Assembly: GCF_023701745.1 (NCBI RefSeq)
Contig: NZ_JAJOZB010000001.1
Span: 7,301,001-7,365,000, forward strand
Length of the DNA: 64,000 nucleotides
Direction of reading: 5' to 3'
From: Streptomyces sp. RKAG293
Lineage (GTDB): Bacteria > Actinomycetota > Actinomycetes > Streptomycetales > Streptomycetaceae
In this document: in pieces, positions 18,948 to 28,338 of the stretch
Layout of the letters: every line of letters starts with the position of its first letter
Numbering within the stretch: the stretch's first letter is position 1
The notes under the pieces: model-generated
Seen by the model: the letters and a program-made list of their open reading frames with translations, nothing else
Database searches by the model: none
What the model was told of the DNA's origin: nothing
Translations under genes and position numbers: made by a program

Positions 18948-19643
18948 TCACTTGAGGATCTCCAGCATCCGGTCGCCCAGGACCGCGGCCGAGGCCGGGT
19001 TCTGCCCGGTGACCAGGTTGCGATCCTCGACCATGTAAGGCTTCCAGATCGGGCCGCGGCTGAAGTTGACCCCGACCTTCTCCTTCACATCGGTCTCCAG
19101 TAGCCACGGCGCCCTGGAGGCCAGCCCGACGCCTTCCTCCTCCTCGTCGGTGAAGCAGGTGATGTTGAAGCCCTTGAACGGTGACTCGCCGTGGATTCTG
19201 GTGGCCAGTATCGCGGCGGGGGCGTGACAGACGATGAACAGCGGGTTGCCCGAGGTCAGCTGCTGCGTCAGCAGCCGTCCGGCATCGGCGTCCCAGGCCA
19301 GGTCCGACATCGGACCGTGACCGCCCGGCAGGTACACCGCGTCGTAGTCCTCGAGGCGGACGTTCGACAGCTGCAGCGGCCGACGCATCACCTCCGCGGA
19401 ACGGATGATGGCCTCCAACTCGAGGGCTCTGTCGTTTCCGCCGACCATCTCGGGGCGCAGGCTCATCATGTCGACGTTGGGGGTCACGCCGTTCGGTGTC
19501 GCGACGACGACTTCGTGGCCGGCGTCCGTCAAGATCTTGTACGGGTTCGCGAACTCCTCGGCCCAGTAGCCCGTCGGGTACCTCGTGCCGTCCTTCAACA
19601 CCCAGTAGGTGGCCCCGCTCACGATGAAAAGCACCTTGGCCAT
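18948..19643 (-). CDS. DJ-1/PfpI-type class I glutamine amidotransferase-like protein
   Basis: ATG 19643 with AGGAG upstream gives 231 residues; the frame is open to 20045 but only this start has a ribosome site. The Hsp31-like fold shows the nucleophile Cys in FIVCHAPAAI, an upstream YLPGGHGP and TGQNPASA near the end. Members include chaperones, glyoxalases and deglycases protecting against carbonyl stress, in keeping with the nearby glyoxalase and MOSC/reductase genes (inference). Monocistronic. Confidence 0.9.
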   Translation of the reverse strand: MAKVLFIVSGATYWVLKDGTRYPTGYWAEEFANPYKILTDAGHEVVVATPNGVTPNVDMMSLRPEMVGGNDRALELEAIIRSAEVMRRPLQLSNVRLEDYDAVYLPGGHGPMSDLAWDADAGRLLTQQLTSGNPLFIVCHAPAAILATRIHGESPFKGFNITCFTDEEEEGVGLASRAPWLLETDVKEKVGVNFSRGPIWKPYMVEDRNLVTGQNPASAAVLGDRMLEILK

Positions 19644-20054
19644 GGCAAAGATCTCCTCTCGGCCGCGTACCAGGGTTCGGTGGGATGACCCATGAAACCG
19701 ACTCGCCGCCGCCGGATATCCCCCTTGTGTCACTCTAAGCACGCCCGCGACCATGCGCACCCGGATGCTCTCTCCGCTGCAGCTGACCGTCTGGTGGGCG
19801 TCGTCGTATTCGCCACTCAGTAGGGTTGTGCGCTCGCGAGGAGCCTCGGCTGCCTCGGATGCGTGTCGCTGTCGGCGGTGGTGCCGCCGAGCTGCGGTAG
19901 GCGCCGGCTGGGCGTTGGAGCGAGGCGCGGGCATGGCACTGCCGGCGCGGGGGCAGCCCGCGGGTCGGCCCTGATACGAGCACGGTGCCGCGCCGGGAAC
20001 GGTTACTTGCGCAGCAGCGTGACGCCCTTGGCCGCGGACGCGCACGCAAGCCGG
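19644..20054. other. Spacer upstream of the DJ-1-like gene
   Basis: No gene supported. On the reverse strand around 20003-20050 a short piece reads ASAAKGVTLLRK then stop, which could be the tail of a lost gene, but it is too short to call. Confidence 0.35.
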
Positions 20055-21824
20055 TCACATGTCCAGGACCAGGTCGGCAGGCGGTGTCGAACAGCAGATG
20101 AGGGCGCTTCCCTCGGCGGGAAGGTCCACGGGCTCGGGGGAGTAGTCGACGTGGCCCGAGAGTAGCCCCGTCTCGCAGGTGTGACAGACCCCGGTGCGGC
20201 AGGACCAGCGCACGGGCACGTCGCATGCCTCGGCGAGTTCGAGCAGCGTCCCGTAGTCGCGGTGCCAGGGGACGGTCAGCCCGCTGCGAGCGAAGGACAC
20301 GGACGGCCCCTTTTGTCCGCTGGGGAGATGGGCCGGCTGGTGCGGTGCCCGGGCGGATCCCGCCACCACACCGGGGGTGACGGCGGACGCGGCTCCGAAG
20401 ATCTCGGTGTGGATCCGCGAGGACGACAGGCCGCAGGCCTCCAGGGCTTCTGACACGTCCTGCATGAACGCGCCCGGACCGCAGATGTAGGCGTCCGCGT
20501 TCGGAGGCGGTTCGAGGGCACGGATCCGCTCGACGCCGAGCCGCCCCTCTATCGTGTAGTCGATACCGGGGCGGTCAACGCTGCGCGGACGGCTGTAGGA
20601 GACGAATGACCGGCCTGCGGGTAGCCGGGAGAGCAGCGCGTGCACTTCGTCGGCGAAGGGGTGGTTCTCGCCGTCTCGAGCCGCCTGCAGCCACCACACC
20701 GGGCGCCGTGAGGGCTTCGCCGCCAGAGCGTGCAGCATGGCCAGGACCGGAGTGGCGCCGACACCGGCGGACAGCAGCAGAACAGGACTGTCCGCGTCCG
20801 CCAGCAGGAACGTACCGCGCGGGGCCGCGACATCGAGAACATCGTCCGCTTTCACGTGCTGGGAAAGGTAGGTGCTGGCGAGGCCGTGTGGTTCCTGCTT
20901 GACACTGATGCGGTATGTCTCGGCGCCCGGTCGGCCGGACAGCGAGTAGTTCCGGATGACTGGGGAGGCTTGTGGGTCCGGCCGCAAACGGACTCCGAGG
21001 AACTGCCCCGGCAGTGCGGCTGGGAGCGGTTCACCGTCAACTGAGCCCAGGGTGAGCGAGAAAATACTCGCGCTCTCCGGTTCGATGCGGACGACCTTGA
21101 GCGGACGGAACCCGGGCCATGCCGGAGGCGGGCTGGTGGCACTGAGCCCACTGTTGCCGCCGACGGCGCCAGGGCCGCGATCCGCGTCGTCGAGCAAGGC
21201 TCGCAGCGACGTCTTCCACCCAGGGCTCAGTGCTGGGATGCGCAAGGCGCGTTCGAGCTGCGGCCGGGCGTGACCGGGCAGGTAGAGCAGCGCGTCCATC
21301 TCCGCGACCGTCATCCCCTCGGGGCCGGAGACGACTTTTACGATCTCGTCGCCGGCCTGCACCTGCCCTTCTGCCAGCACGCGCAGGTAGAAGCCCGGGC
21401 GGCGGTGGGACACGAGCAGGGCGGGCATCTGAGGTTCTCCCAGCCGCAACCCCACTCGGTAGCACGTCACCCGGGGTTGCGTGACCTCGAAGAGCGCACC
21501 GCCGATCCTGTAGCGGTCGCCGATGTACACCGCATCGTCGGCGAGTCCCTCCACGGTGAAGTTCTCGCCGAACTGGCCGTACGTGAAGTCGTCCCGCTTC
21601 ATGTGCTCCTGCCAGTGGCGGTAGGAGTCCAGCTGGTAGACCAGTACGGCACGCTGCTCGCCGCCATGCCCAGATAGGTCGCCTTGCCCGTCGCCGTCCA
21701 GATTGAGCCGCCGCGCCATCACGGGTCCGGCGACAGGGTGCTTCCAGATGCCGGTATGCGTGGTCCTGCCATGCCAGGCAACGTCTTTCGGCATGCCGAC
21801 GTTCACGGCGATCAGAGTGGCCAT
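20055..21824 (-). CDS. MOSC domain fused to ferredoxin-type oxidoreductase
   Basis: A single 589-residue protein from ATG 21824. Residues about 1-225 are a YiiM-like MOSC domain (GDLSGHGGEQRAVLVYQLDS, QFGENFTVEGL, TCYRVGLRLGEP). About 245-470 form an FAD-binding reductase domain (RNYSLSGRP for FAD, LLLSAGVGATPVLAMLHAL for NAD, YICGPGAFMQ). The C-terminus (about 500-589) is a plant-type 2Fe-2S ferredoxin (SCRTGVCHTCETG plus a late Cys in ALICCSTP). MOSC proteins handle molybdenum-cofactor chemistry such as N-hydroxylated substrate reduction. The fusion looks like a self-sufficient reductase with its own electron chain (inference). Confidence 0.93.
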   Translation of the reverse strand: MATLIAVNVGMPKDVAWHGRTTHTGIWKHPVAGPVMARRLNLDGDGQGDLSGHGGEQRAVLVYQLDSYRHWQEHMKRDDFTYGQFGENFTVEGLADDAVYIGDRYRIGGALFEVTQPRVTCYRVGLRLGEPQMPALLVSHRRPGFYLRVLAEGQVQAGDEIVKVVSGPEGMTVAEMDALLYLPGHARPQLERALRIPALSPGWKTSLRALLDDADRGPGAVGGNSGLSATSPPPAWPGFRPLKVVRIEPESASIFSLTLGSVDGEPLPAALPGQFLGVRLRPDPQASPVIRNYSLSGRPGAETYRISVKQEPHGLASTYLSQHVKADDVLDVAAPRGTFLLADADSPVLLLSAGVGATPVLAMLHALAAKPSRRPVWWLQAARDGENHPFADEVHALLSRLPAGRSFVSYSRPRSVDRPGIDYTIEGRLGVERIRALEPPPNADAYICGPGAFMQDVSEALEACGLSSSRIHTEIFGAASAVTPGVVAGSARAPHQPAHLPSGQKGPSVSFARSGLTVPWHRDYGTLLELAEACDVPVRWSCRTGVCHTCETGLLSGHVDYSPEPVDLPAEGSALICCSTPPADLVLDM

Positions 21825-22128
21825 ACGATATCCATTCCCCTTGGGCGCGGCCGCCGTACGAGCGCGAAGCCGACATTACGCCTGCTGGGCGCACACATGC
21901 GCGGGTCTCGACCGGCCCGGCCGGCGTTCGATGACCTCCAGCGGGCCCTGCTCTCTGAGGCATGGCGCACCGGTCCCTACACACCAGCGAACGCCAGCAC
22001 GTGCGTGACCACGACCGCGGATGGGCCGGACGGGTGACTCTTGAGGTAGTACTCGAGGGCAGTGACCGAGGGGCATCCACGGGCGCAGGGGCAGGGTGTC
22101 CAGGATCTTCTCGTCGAGCTCACCCTGT

Positions 22129-22200
22129 AGGTCCCCTGCCCCAGCAGATCAAGGCGCTCGAACGCGCTCTCGGCGTGCGGCTGGCGCCGAACCCACACCG
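22129..22200 (+). pseudogene. LysR-type regulator helix-turn-helix scrap
   Basis: About 24 codons read PQQIKALERALGVRL, closely like the SQQIKALERxLGVRLF block of LysR regulators, with no continuation on either side. The surrounding 21825-22390 holds no other recognisable gene. Remnant of a regulator formerly beside the reductase or glyoxalase gene. Confidence 0.45.
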
Positions 22201-22390
22201 CCCGACGCTGCAGACCCGGCCGGCGCTCGGCGGGCTGCGATCGCGACGCCGTCCGGTCCCCCCTCACCGCGGCCGGCTCGCCTTCCCTGGCCCACATCGC
22301 TCCATGCGATTCCCTGGGGGTGCCCCGGCTATCGGGCCGTGCGAGTCTCGCCATGTCGGCAGTTTCGGACGAGCGCAGGAGGCGCGGGTC

Positions 22391-23008
22391 ATGGACATGA
22401 AACTCGAAGTCGTCGTGGTGCCGGTGGCCGATGTCGACCGGGCCAAGGACTTCTACACAGGGCTGGGTTGGCGGCTCGACGCAGACCTCGCCACCGACGA
22501 GAACTTCCGGGTGGTGCAGGTGACCCCGCCCGGCTCGCCGGCGTCGGTCATCTTCGGCACCTCGGTCACGTCCCAGGCACCGGGCTCGGCTCAGGGACTC
22601 CACCTGATCGTCAACGCGATCGACGCCGCCCACGACCAACTGAAGCAACTCGGCGCCGACCCGAGCGAGGTGTTCCACGATGCAGGCGGTGTCTTCCACC
22701 ACGCAGGAACGGACGCCCGGGTACCGGGCCCGGATCCGCGACGCAGCAGCTACGGCTCGTTCCTGTCGTTCAGCGACCCGGACGGCAACGGCTGGATCCT
22801 GCAGGAGATCACCACCCGGCTCCCGGGACGAATGGACCCCTCGGCCACCACCTTCTCCTCCTCGCCGGACCTCGCGGCCGCGCTGCGCCGCGCCGCGGCC
22901 GCACACGGCGAGCACGAGGCGCGCACCGGTGCGCCGGATCCGAACTGGCCGGACTGGTACGCGGACTACATGGTGCGCGAGCAGGCCGGAACCGAGTTGC
23001 CTTCGTGA
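22391..23008 (+). CDS. Glyoxalase/VOC-family protein
   Basis: ATG 22391 with AGGAGG upstream gives 205 residues; the open frame reaches 21962 but that part is the LysR scrap and spacer. The VOC fold is clear: VVVPVADVDRAKDFYTGLGW at the start and FLSFSDPDGNGWILQEITTR at the end of the domain (about 140). A C-terminal helical extension (about 150-205, DPNWPDWYADYMVREQ) is common in Streptomyces homologues. Function could be glyoxalase, bleomycin-type resistance or dioxygenase; the metal ligands are not diagnostic. Confidence 0.9.
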   Translation: MDMKLEVVVVPVADVDRAKDFYTGLGWRLDADLATDENFRVVQVTPPGSPASVIFGTSVTSQAPGSAQGLHLIVNAIDAAHDQLKQLGADPSEVFHDAGGVFHHAGTDARVPGPDPRRSSYGSFLSFSDPDGNGWILQEITTRLPGRMDPSATTFSSSPDLAAALRRAAAAHGEHEARTGAPDPNWPDWYADYMVREQAGTELPS

Positions 23009-23330
23009 GCGCCTGCAGCGAGAAGTTCCCGATGACCGGGAGTCCAAGCGACGGCAAAGGCACCGCACGTCACGGCCGCGAAGGCGCAGGAGACAGACGG
23101 ACGAGCAGTGACTCCGACCCCATCGCGATCGGCGGCGGATCGCCTGGGCACGGTGTCCGCCGGACAACACGGATGGGGAGTGATCGAGCGCCGAGCGTGC
23201 CCTCATCGCGGGCAGTGCACCTGCCTGGATGGCGTCACCCGGTGCAGTGGCAGTCTCACCCGCTGCCGGAGGCAGTCGAAAGCACGCAGGACGAAGTGAC
23301 GAACGTTCCCAGCGGACAAGGAGGTGCGCG
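23009..23330. other. Spacer before the universal stress protein
   Basis: No gene recognised. The end contains AAGGAGGTG, the ribosome site of the next gene. Confidence 0.4.
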
Positions 23331-23786
23331 ATGAGCGACGTGGCCGTCGTAGAGGCCGCACGGATCGTGGTCGGCGTCGATGGTTCCGAGCCCTCGAAAG
23401 CTGCCCTGCGGTGGGCCGTCCGGCAGGCTGAACTGACCGGTGACGCGGTTGTGGCGGTGATCGCCTGGGACTTCCCGCGCAACTGGACCGGCTGGCCCCC
23501 GCCTGGGGACCCCTCGTTCGACTGGGAGGACAGCGCCCGCAAGATCCTCACCGAAGCCATCGATCAAGCCACTGGGCCCGATCATCCTGTCGAGATCCGT
23601 ACCCGAGTTGTCCAGGGTCACCCGGCTGCCGTGCTGCTGAACGAAGCCAGGAACGCCGCGCTGCTGGTTGTGGGGAACCGCGGGCACGGCGGGTTCTCCG
23701 AAGCCCTGCTCGGCTCCGTCGGACAGCACCTCACCCAGCACGCCACCTGCCCTGTCCTCGTCGTCCGCGGCCCGCAACCCCGCTGA
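23331..23786 (+). CDS. Universal stress protein (UspA family)
   Basis: ATG 23331 follows a perfect AAGGAGGTG and gives 151 residues. One Usp domain: IVVGVDGSEPSKAALRWA at the start, VVGNRGHGGFSEALLGSVGQ (the ATP-binding G-2x-G-9x-G(S) type motif) near residue 120, and CPVLVVRG at the end. Usp proteins bind ATP and are induced in dormancy and stress. It fits the stress block that follows. Confidence 0.95.
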   Translation: MSDVAVVEAARIVVGVDGSEPSKAALRWAVRQAELTGDAVVAVIAWDFPRNWTGWPPPGDPSFDWEDSARKILTEAIDQATGPDHPVEIRTRVVQGHPAAVLLNEARNAALLVVGNRGHGGFSEALLGSVGQHLTQHATCPVLVVRGPQPR

Positions 23787-23989
23787 GGCGGACACGCGCT
23801 GATGAGGCTCAGGACGCAGCCTGCGGAGGCCTTCCAGGCAGGGAGACGCTGTGCGGACAGGCGAGTGTTTTGAGTGACCAACGCCTGCAGGGCGTGGCGA
23901 CCAGCGGGCTGAATGCGCGGCGCCTGACCTGGCATCAAATAGGCTTGGAGCCCCTGGTAGGACTGATCTTGCGACAGTTCGACCACACC

Positions 23990-24420
23990 GAGGGACTCCA
24001 CTTGATCGCCTATTCTGCCGCCCTCGACCACCCGCGTGACGTGACACTGGACCTGGCTGCCCTGCTCCGCGAGCGCCTGGCCCGGGGCACCCGTCGGGAC
24101 CGCCGTTCGCCGGGCTGCTTCAAGCAGGCTGTACTGGCTCTACGCTGGTTTCTCGACCGCACCCGGATCTCCCAACTCGACCGTGACAGCGCCGTACCCG
24201 TCCCGACAAGGTACCGCCTGCACGAAGCCGTCGACCTCGCCGCCCAGGCCTCCGACATCCGCACCGTGATCGAATGCGCCAGGCGGCGGGCCTCACCCAG
24301 CTCCTGCTCGACGGAACCCTGGTCCGGACCGACCGCGTAGCCGCCAGAACGCTGCACACCAATGGGAGGGAGATCGACCTGCGGTTCTCCGGCAGGCACA
24401 AAGGGGGTGAGGGGTGGCCA
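23990..24420 (+). pseudogene. IS5-family transposase remnant
   Basis: The forward frame reads LIAYSAALDHPRDVTLDLAA and GCFKQAVLALRWFLDRTRIS, the helix-turn-helix part of IS5-type (DDE_4) transposases. After a frame change near 24285 it continues as LTQLLLDGTLVRTDRVAARTL and DLRFSGRHKGGEG, containing the first catalytic Asp (DGTL). The rest of the catalytic core is missing. Confidence 0.7.
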
Positions 24421-24421
24421 G

Positions 24422-24739
24422 TCAGCTGTAGGCGGGTGTGCCCAGCATCGCTACTGCGGCCTGGAGTGGCCTGAGAACAGCGGTGGCAGTCACTGCGGCG
24501 ACCGTGGGCGCGGGGCGGCAGGTGAAGCCGAGTCGGGTCATGGCCCGGGTGATCTGCTCGGCGGTGAAGTCACGCCGGTCCTGTCGGGTGAGGATCTGGC
24601 CGACCTGCTTCACGGGGTAGGTGCGGCGGCTGATGATCACAGATTCTCCGGTGACCGCTTCCGGCTTGATGCCCCGCATTCTGTCCTGGACTTCACTCTT
24701 GACCAGGTCGAACGGGAAGCCGGCGATGATGCAACGCAT
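24422..24739 (-). CDS. SCO5918-like small protein
   Basis: A 105-residue protein from ATG 24739. It has a hydrophobic start (RCIIAGFPFDLVKSEV), KPEAVTGESVIISRRTYPVK, then RRDFTAEQITRAMTRLGFTC and a C-terminal LQAAVAMLGTP. I recognise this as the conserved Streptomyces family named after SCO5918, which sits beside cold-shock protein and DEAD-box helicase genes as here (recalled, not searched). It is divergent from the csp gene. Biochemical role unknown. Confidence 0.82.
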   Translation of the reverse strand: MRCIIAGFPFDLVKSEVQDRMRGIKPEAVTGESVIISRRTYPVKQVGQILTRQDRRDFTAEQITRAMTRLGFTCRPAPTVAAVTATAVLRPLQAAVAMLGTPAYS

Positions 24740-24893
24740 AGGACCTCAGCAGAGAGAGGGATGGCGGATCCCTCAGAGTCCCACATCCGGACCTCCGGCG
24801 GGAAGATCAACCCGCCGATGGGAAATCCGGCCCGAGGGCCAGTATTCGTGCTACGTTGTTGCCAGTTGCAGTTGTGGTACCCATGAACTTTGT

Positions 24894-24935
24894 GTGCACT
24901 CGACGGGCGTGACCCGCGGGTGCATTTTTTGTTTT
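24894..24935 (+). terminator. Terminator-like hairpin with T-run in the csp leader
   Basis: TGCACTC pairs with GGGTGCA (one T-G wobble) around an inner CGGG/CCCG stem, followed by TTTTTTGTTTT at 24925-24935. This is an unusually U-rich tail for this GC-rich DNA and lies about 90 nt before the cold-shock ATG. It could insulate csp from upstream reading or act as an attenuator in the leader. Confidence 0.55.
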
Positions 24936-25024
24936 GCCGGTCATCTCCGGATGGGCTCATTGCGGCGACGCGGACTCCGCACAGTGCGGTTTTCGGTTCT
25001 GCCCCCTGTCTTAAGGAGACATAC

Positions 25025-25228
25025 ATGGCTACTGGCACCGTGAAGTGGTTCAACGCGGAAAAGGGCTTCGGCTTCATCGAGCAGGACGGCGGCGGCGCTG
25101 ACGTCTTCGCCCACTACTCGAACATCGCCGCCCAGGGCTTCCGCGAGCTGCAGGAAGGCCAGAAGGTCTCCTTCGACGTCACGCAGGGCCAGAAGGGCCC
25201 GCAGGCGGAGAACATCGTTCCCGCCTAA
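25025..25228 (+). CDS. Cold-shock protein (CspA family)
   Basis: ATG 25025 after TAAGGAGAC gives a 67-residue single cold-shock domain. RNA-binding motifs RNP1 (KGFGFIEQ) and RNP2 (VFAHYS) are intact, and it ends [12 protein letters not shown]. CspA proteins bind single-stranded RNA and DNA and melt structures. The long leader, an adjacent DEAD-box helicase and a following strong terminator fit a cold-induced RNA-remodelling pair. Confidence 0.97.
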   Translation: MATGTVKWFNAEKGFGFIEQDGGGADVFAHYSNIAAQGFRELQEGQKVSFDVTQGQKGPQAENIVPA

Positions 25229-25246
25229 GCACTGACGCGCATCACA

Positions 25247-25285
25247 CGGTCAGGGCCCGCTCCGCAAGGTCGCGGGCCCTGACCG
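25247..25285 (+). terminator. Intrinsic terminator of the cold-shock gene
   Basis: A perfect 14-bp stem (CGGTCAGGGCCCGC at 25247 with its complement at 25272) and an 11-nt loop, 18 bases after the csp stop. No U-tail, as is common in Streptomyces. Confidence 0.85.
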
Positions 25286-25604
25286 TCGCTCGCAAGTCTC
25301 CCCGCTCCTCTCATCGCGGATCGGGGCGGCTGCGGACATCAGTGCCCATGCCGCACGGCAGGCGGCTCCGCGGTCCACGACCGCGATGTGCTCACTGCCC
25401 CGGACCCGCCCTGTGCGGGTCCCGCTCCCGGCCTGCATCTTTGGCAGTGCCGCTCGTGGCGAAGTGTGTTCGCGCGGTTGATTCCGCGCCGCTTCGGTCC
25501 CGCCTCGTTCTTCTCATTCTTTCGGTTCGTTCTTGCGATGCCTTCGCGCGGCGTGTTCGCTGCTGGGGCCTCCTGGGTGCGCGCCGTATCCAGGAAGGTT
25601 CTCT
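25286..25604 (+). promoter_or_regulatory. Promoter and leader of the DEAD-box helicase
   Basis: No gene is supported. The 3' half is pyrimidine-rich and relatively AT-rich (TTCTTCTCATTCTTTCGG, about 25507-25525). It contains a GCGCGG/CCGCGC hairpin at 25472-25489. The length and composition suggest a structured 5' leader, usual for cold-regulated helicase genes (inference). Confidence 0.4.
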
Positions 25605-27175
25605 GTGAACCCCGTACGTTCCAACCGCTCGTATTCCAGTTCCAGCTCAGGTTCCAGCGGTCGCGGTGGTGCTTCGAGCGCCGGCGGCTACGGCCGTTCG
25701 GCCCCGAGCCGTTCCGGTGCGCCGAGCCGTTCCGGCGGCTACGCGGGCTCCGGTGGCTCCGGCCGTTCCGGTGGCTATGCGGGGTCGGGCCGTTCCGGCG
25801 GTTCGAGCCGGCGCCCGTCCGTCCAGGGTGAGTTCGCCCTGCCGGTCACTCTCACTCCGGCGCTGCCCGCGGTGGAGACTTTCGCCGCGCTGGACATGCC
25901 GGCCGCCCTGCTGCAGACGCTGGCGCACGAGGGCATGGCGGTGCCGTTCCCCATCCAGGGCGCGACGCTGCCCAACGCCCTGGCCGGCCGCAACGTCCTG
26001 GGCCGCGGGCGCACCGGTTCCGGCAAGACGCTCGCCTTCGGTCTGGCGCTGCTCGCCAGGACCGCCGGACAGCGCGCGGAGCCGCTGCAGCCGCTCGCCC
26101 TGGTCCTGGTCCCGACCCGTGAGCTCGCCCAGCAGGTCACCGACGCCCTGACCCCGTACGCCCGCTCGCTGCGGCTGCGGATGGCCACCGTCGTCGGCGG
26201 CATGTCCATCGGACGGCAGATCCACCTGCTGCGCGGTGGCGCCGAAGTCGTCGTCGCCACGCCGGGCCGGCTCAAGGACCTCATCGACCGTGGCTCCTGC
26301 CGCCTGGACCAGGTCGGCATCACGGTGCTCGACGAGGCCGACCAGATGGCCGACATGGGCTTCATGCCGCAGGTCACCGCGCTGCTGGACCAGGTGCGCC
26401 CGGACGGGCAGCGCATGCTGTTCTCCGCCACCTTGGACCGCAACGTCGACCTGCTCGTGCGCCGCTACCTGCACGACCCGGTCGTCCACTCCGTCGACCC
26501 GTCGGCCGGCGCGGTCACCACGATGGAGCACCACGTGCTGCACGTGCACGGCGCCGACAAGAACGCCGTGACGACGCAGATCGCCGCCCGTGACGGCCGC
26601 GTCATCATGTTCCTCGACACCAAGCACGCCGTGGACAAGCTCACCGACCACCTGCTGAACAGCGGAGTGCGCGCCGCGGCACTGCACGGCGGCAAGTCCC
26701 AGCCGCAGCGGACCCGCACCCTGGAGCAGTTCAAGACCGGACACGTCACCGTGCTGGTCGCCACGAACGTCGCCGCCCGCGGCATCCACGTCGACAACCT
26801 CGACCTGGTCGTCAACATCGACCCCCGAGCGACCACAAGGACTACCTCCACCGCGGCGGCCGCACCGCCCGCGCCGGCGAGTCCGGCAGCGTCGTCACCC
26901 TGGTCCTGCCCAACCAGCGCCGCGACATGATCCGCCTGATGCGCGACGCCGGCATCACCCCGCAGACCGCACAGGTCCGCCCCGACGAGGCCGAACTGAC
27001 CCGCATCACCGGCGCCCAGGCCCCCAGCGGCATCCCGTGCGTCATCGCCGCACCGGTCGTGGAACGCGCCAAGCGCAGCGCCTCCGCCACCCGCGGCCGC
27101 CGCAGCCGCTTCGCCCAGGCCCGCCGCTCCGGATCAGGCGAACGCCCGGCCCCCCGCGTGACCCTCGCTGCGTAA
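25605..27175 (+). pseudogene. DEAD-box RNA helicase, single frameshift near the C-terminus
   Basis: GTG 25605 follows AGGAAGG. The protein starts with a Ser/Gly/Arg repeat region (about 5-65). The helicase core follows: Q-motif region, GRGRTGSGKT (motif I), PTRELAQQ, TPGRL, DEAD box as LDEADQM and SAT. Domain 2 reads to VLVATNVAARGI and DLVVNIDP. At a CCCCC run (26822-26826) the frame shifts. One more C gives SDHKDYLHRGGRTARAGESG (motif VI) and a normal end at 27175. Unshifted, the product stops at 26930 without motif VI. Likely cold-induced; partner of csp. Confidence 0.9.
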
Positions 27176-27197
27176 CACCACAGCCCACGCCGCCGCC

Positions 27198-27239
27198 GAG
27201 AGCCGTCCCATCACCGATGCCGGGGGTGGGACAGCTCTC
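27198..27239 (+). terminator. Hairpin after the helicase gene
   Basis: GAGAGC and GTCCCA pair with TGGGAC and GCTCTC across a GC-rich loop, 23 bases after the helicase stop. It may serve both the helicase and the convergent phosphatase gene. Confidence 0.6.
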
Positions 27240-27262
27240 AGCGTCGGTCGTGGTCCATACAC

Positions 27263-28338
27263 CTAGGCTGTGGGGGAGGCGTGGGTGCTGGGGGAGGCTT
27301 CGGTGAGGTCGGCGCCATGGTCGGCGTGGCGTCGGGTGTCTTCGGTGCCGTACCAGTCCAGGCACGTCACGGTGGCGTCGTCCTGCCCGTCGTGGGCTTG
27401 GACGATGTGCTCGATCAGGACGCGGGCGGCCTCGCGCGGGTGCAGGTGGTGGGTGCTTTCGATGAGCGCGGGCAGGTCGAGGTTCGCGGCGCTGCGTTCC
27501 AGCATGCCGTCGGTGAGCATGACCAGCCGGTCCCCGGCCCGCAGGTCCAGGTGCTGGACGGTGTAGGTGTGCGGGGCCAGGAAGCCGAAGGGCATGTCGA
27601 TGGCCGGCACGATCTGCTCGACCTTCCCTGCGCGCAGGCGCAGGGCGCCGACCAGGAGAGTGGCCAGCAGGGCGGCGTCCACGTCGTGGCCCATGGCATC
27701 GGTGACGGACAGCTGGACGTGGTCGCGGTCTATGACGTAGTCGAAGGTGTCACCGCCGACGAACTCAGCCGGCTCCAGCGCGCCGGCGACCGCGAACTGG
27801 GCGGCTTCGCATGCCAGGGAAGCGGGCAGCAGCCGATGCTGGATCTCGGCAGCCAAACTCAGCGGCGCGGTGCGGCGACCCCATTGATAGAGATCGGTGA
27901 AGGGCCGGTTCGCGATGACGATCTACCCCAGGGCGTGCGCGCTGCGGCGGATCTTCTCCAGGGTGTTCGGGCCTGAGTGGTGGGGCAGGTAGAGCTCCAG
28001 CAGCCCGATGGCGTCCCCGCGGTTGGTCACCGGTGCGATCACCCGCGTCCACGCACCCTCCCCGACACGTTCCACATGCGGTTGCTGGGTGCGGATCACC
28101 TGCTGGTACACGGTCCCGGACACGGCAATCGGGTCAGCGGGACGGTTCAGGTCAATGTCGTCAGCGGCGCCAGGCGCACGACGGCGCCGCCGGTGAAGTC
28201 GGTGATCAGGAACGACACCGAACGGGCCCCGACCTGTCTTCGCAGTGCTGTGGCGATGACGTCGACGGACTCCACCGGCGGCGCGGCCTCCGCTGCGGCC
28301 AGCGCCTCACCCAGTCCGTCGGTTCCGCTGTCCCGCAT
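27263..28338 (-). pseudogene. PP2C/SpoIIE-type phosphatase with GAF-like N-terminus, multiply broken
   Basis: From ATG 28338 the reverse strand encodes the sensor part (ESVDVIATALRRQVGARSVS, FLITDFTGGAVVRLA), then a frameshift near 28165. The adjacent frame continues VSGTVYQQVIRTQQPHVERV, RVIAPVTNRGDAIGLLEL and RRSAHALG, hits a stop near 27925, and resumes as IVIANRPFTDLYQWGRR. The PP2C domain follows (AAEIQHRLLP, GGDTFDYVIDRD, DAMGHDVDAALLATLLVGAL). After that about 50 residues present in relatives are missing before VPAIDMPFGF and MLTDGMLERSA. Such phosphatases activate anti-sigma antagonists; this copy cannot make a full protein. Confidence 0.8.

Noticed and set aside
21977-23560. A 527-codon reverse frame opposite the glyoxalase and Usp genes
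   Set aside because: Low-complexity Arg/Ser-rich translation; the forward genes are clearly real.
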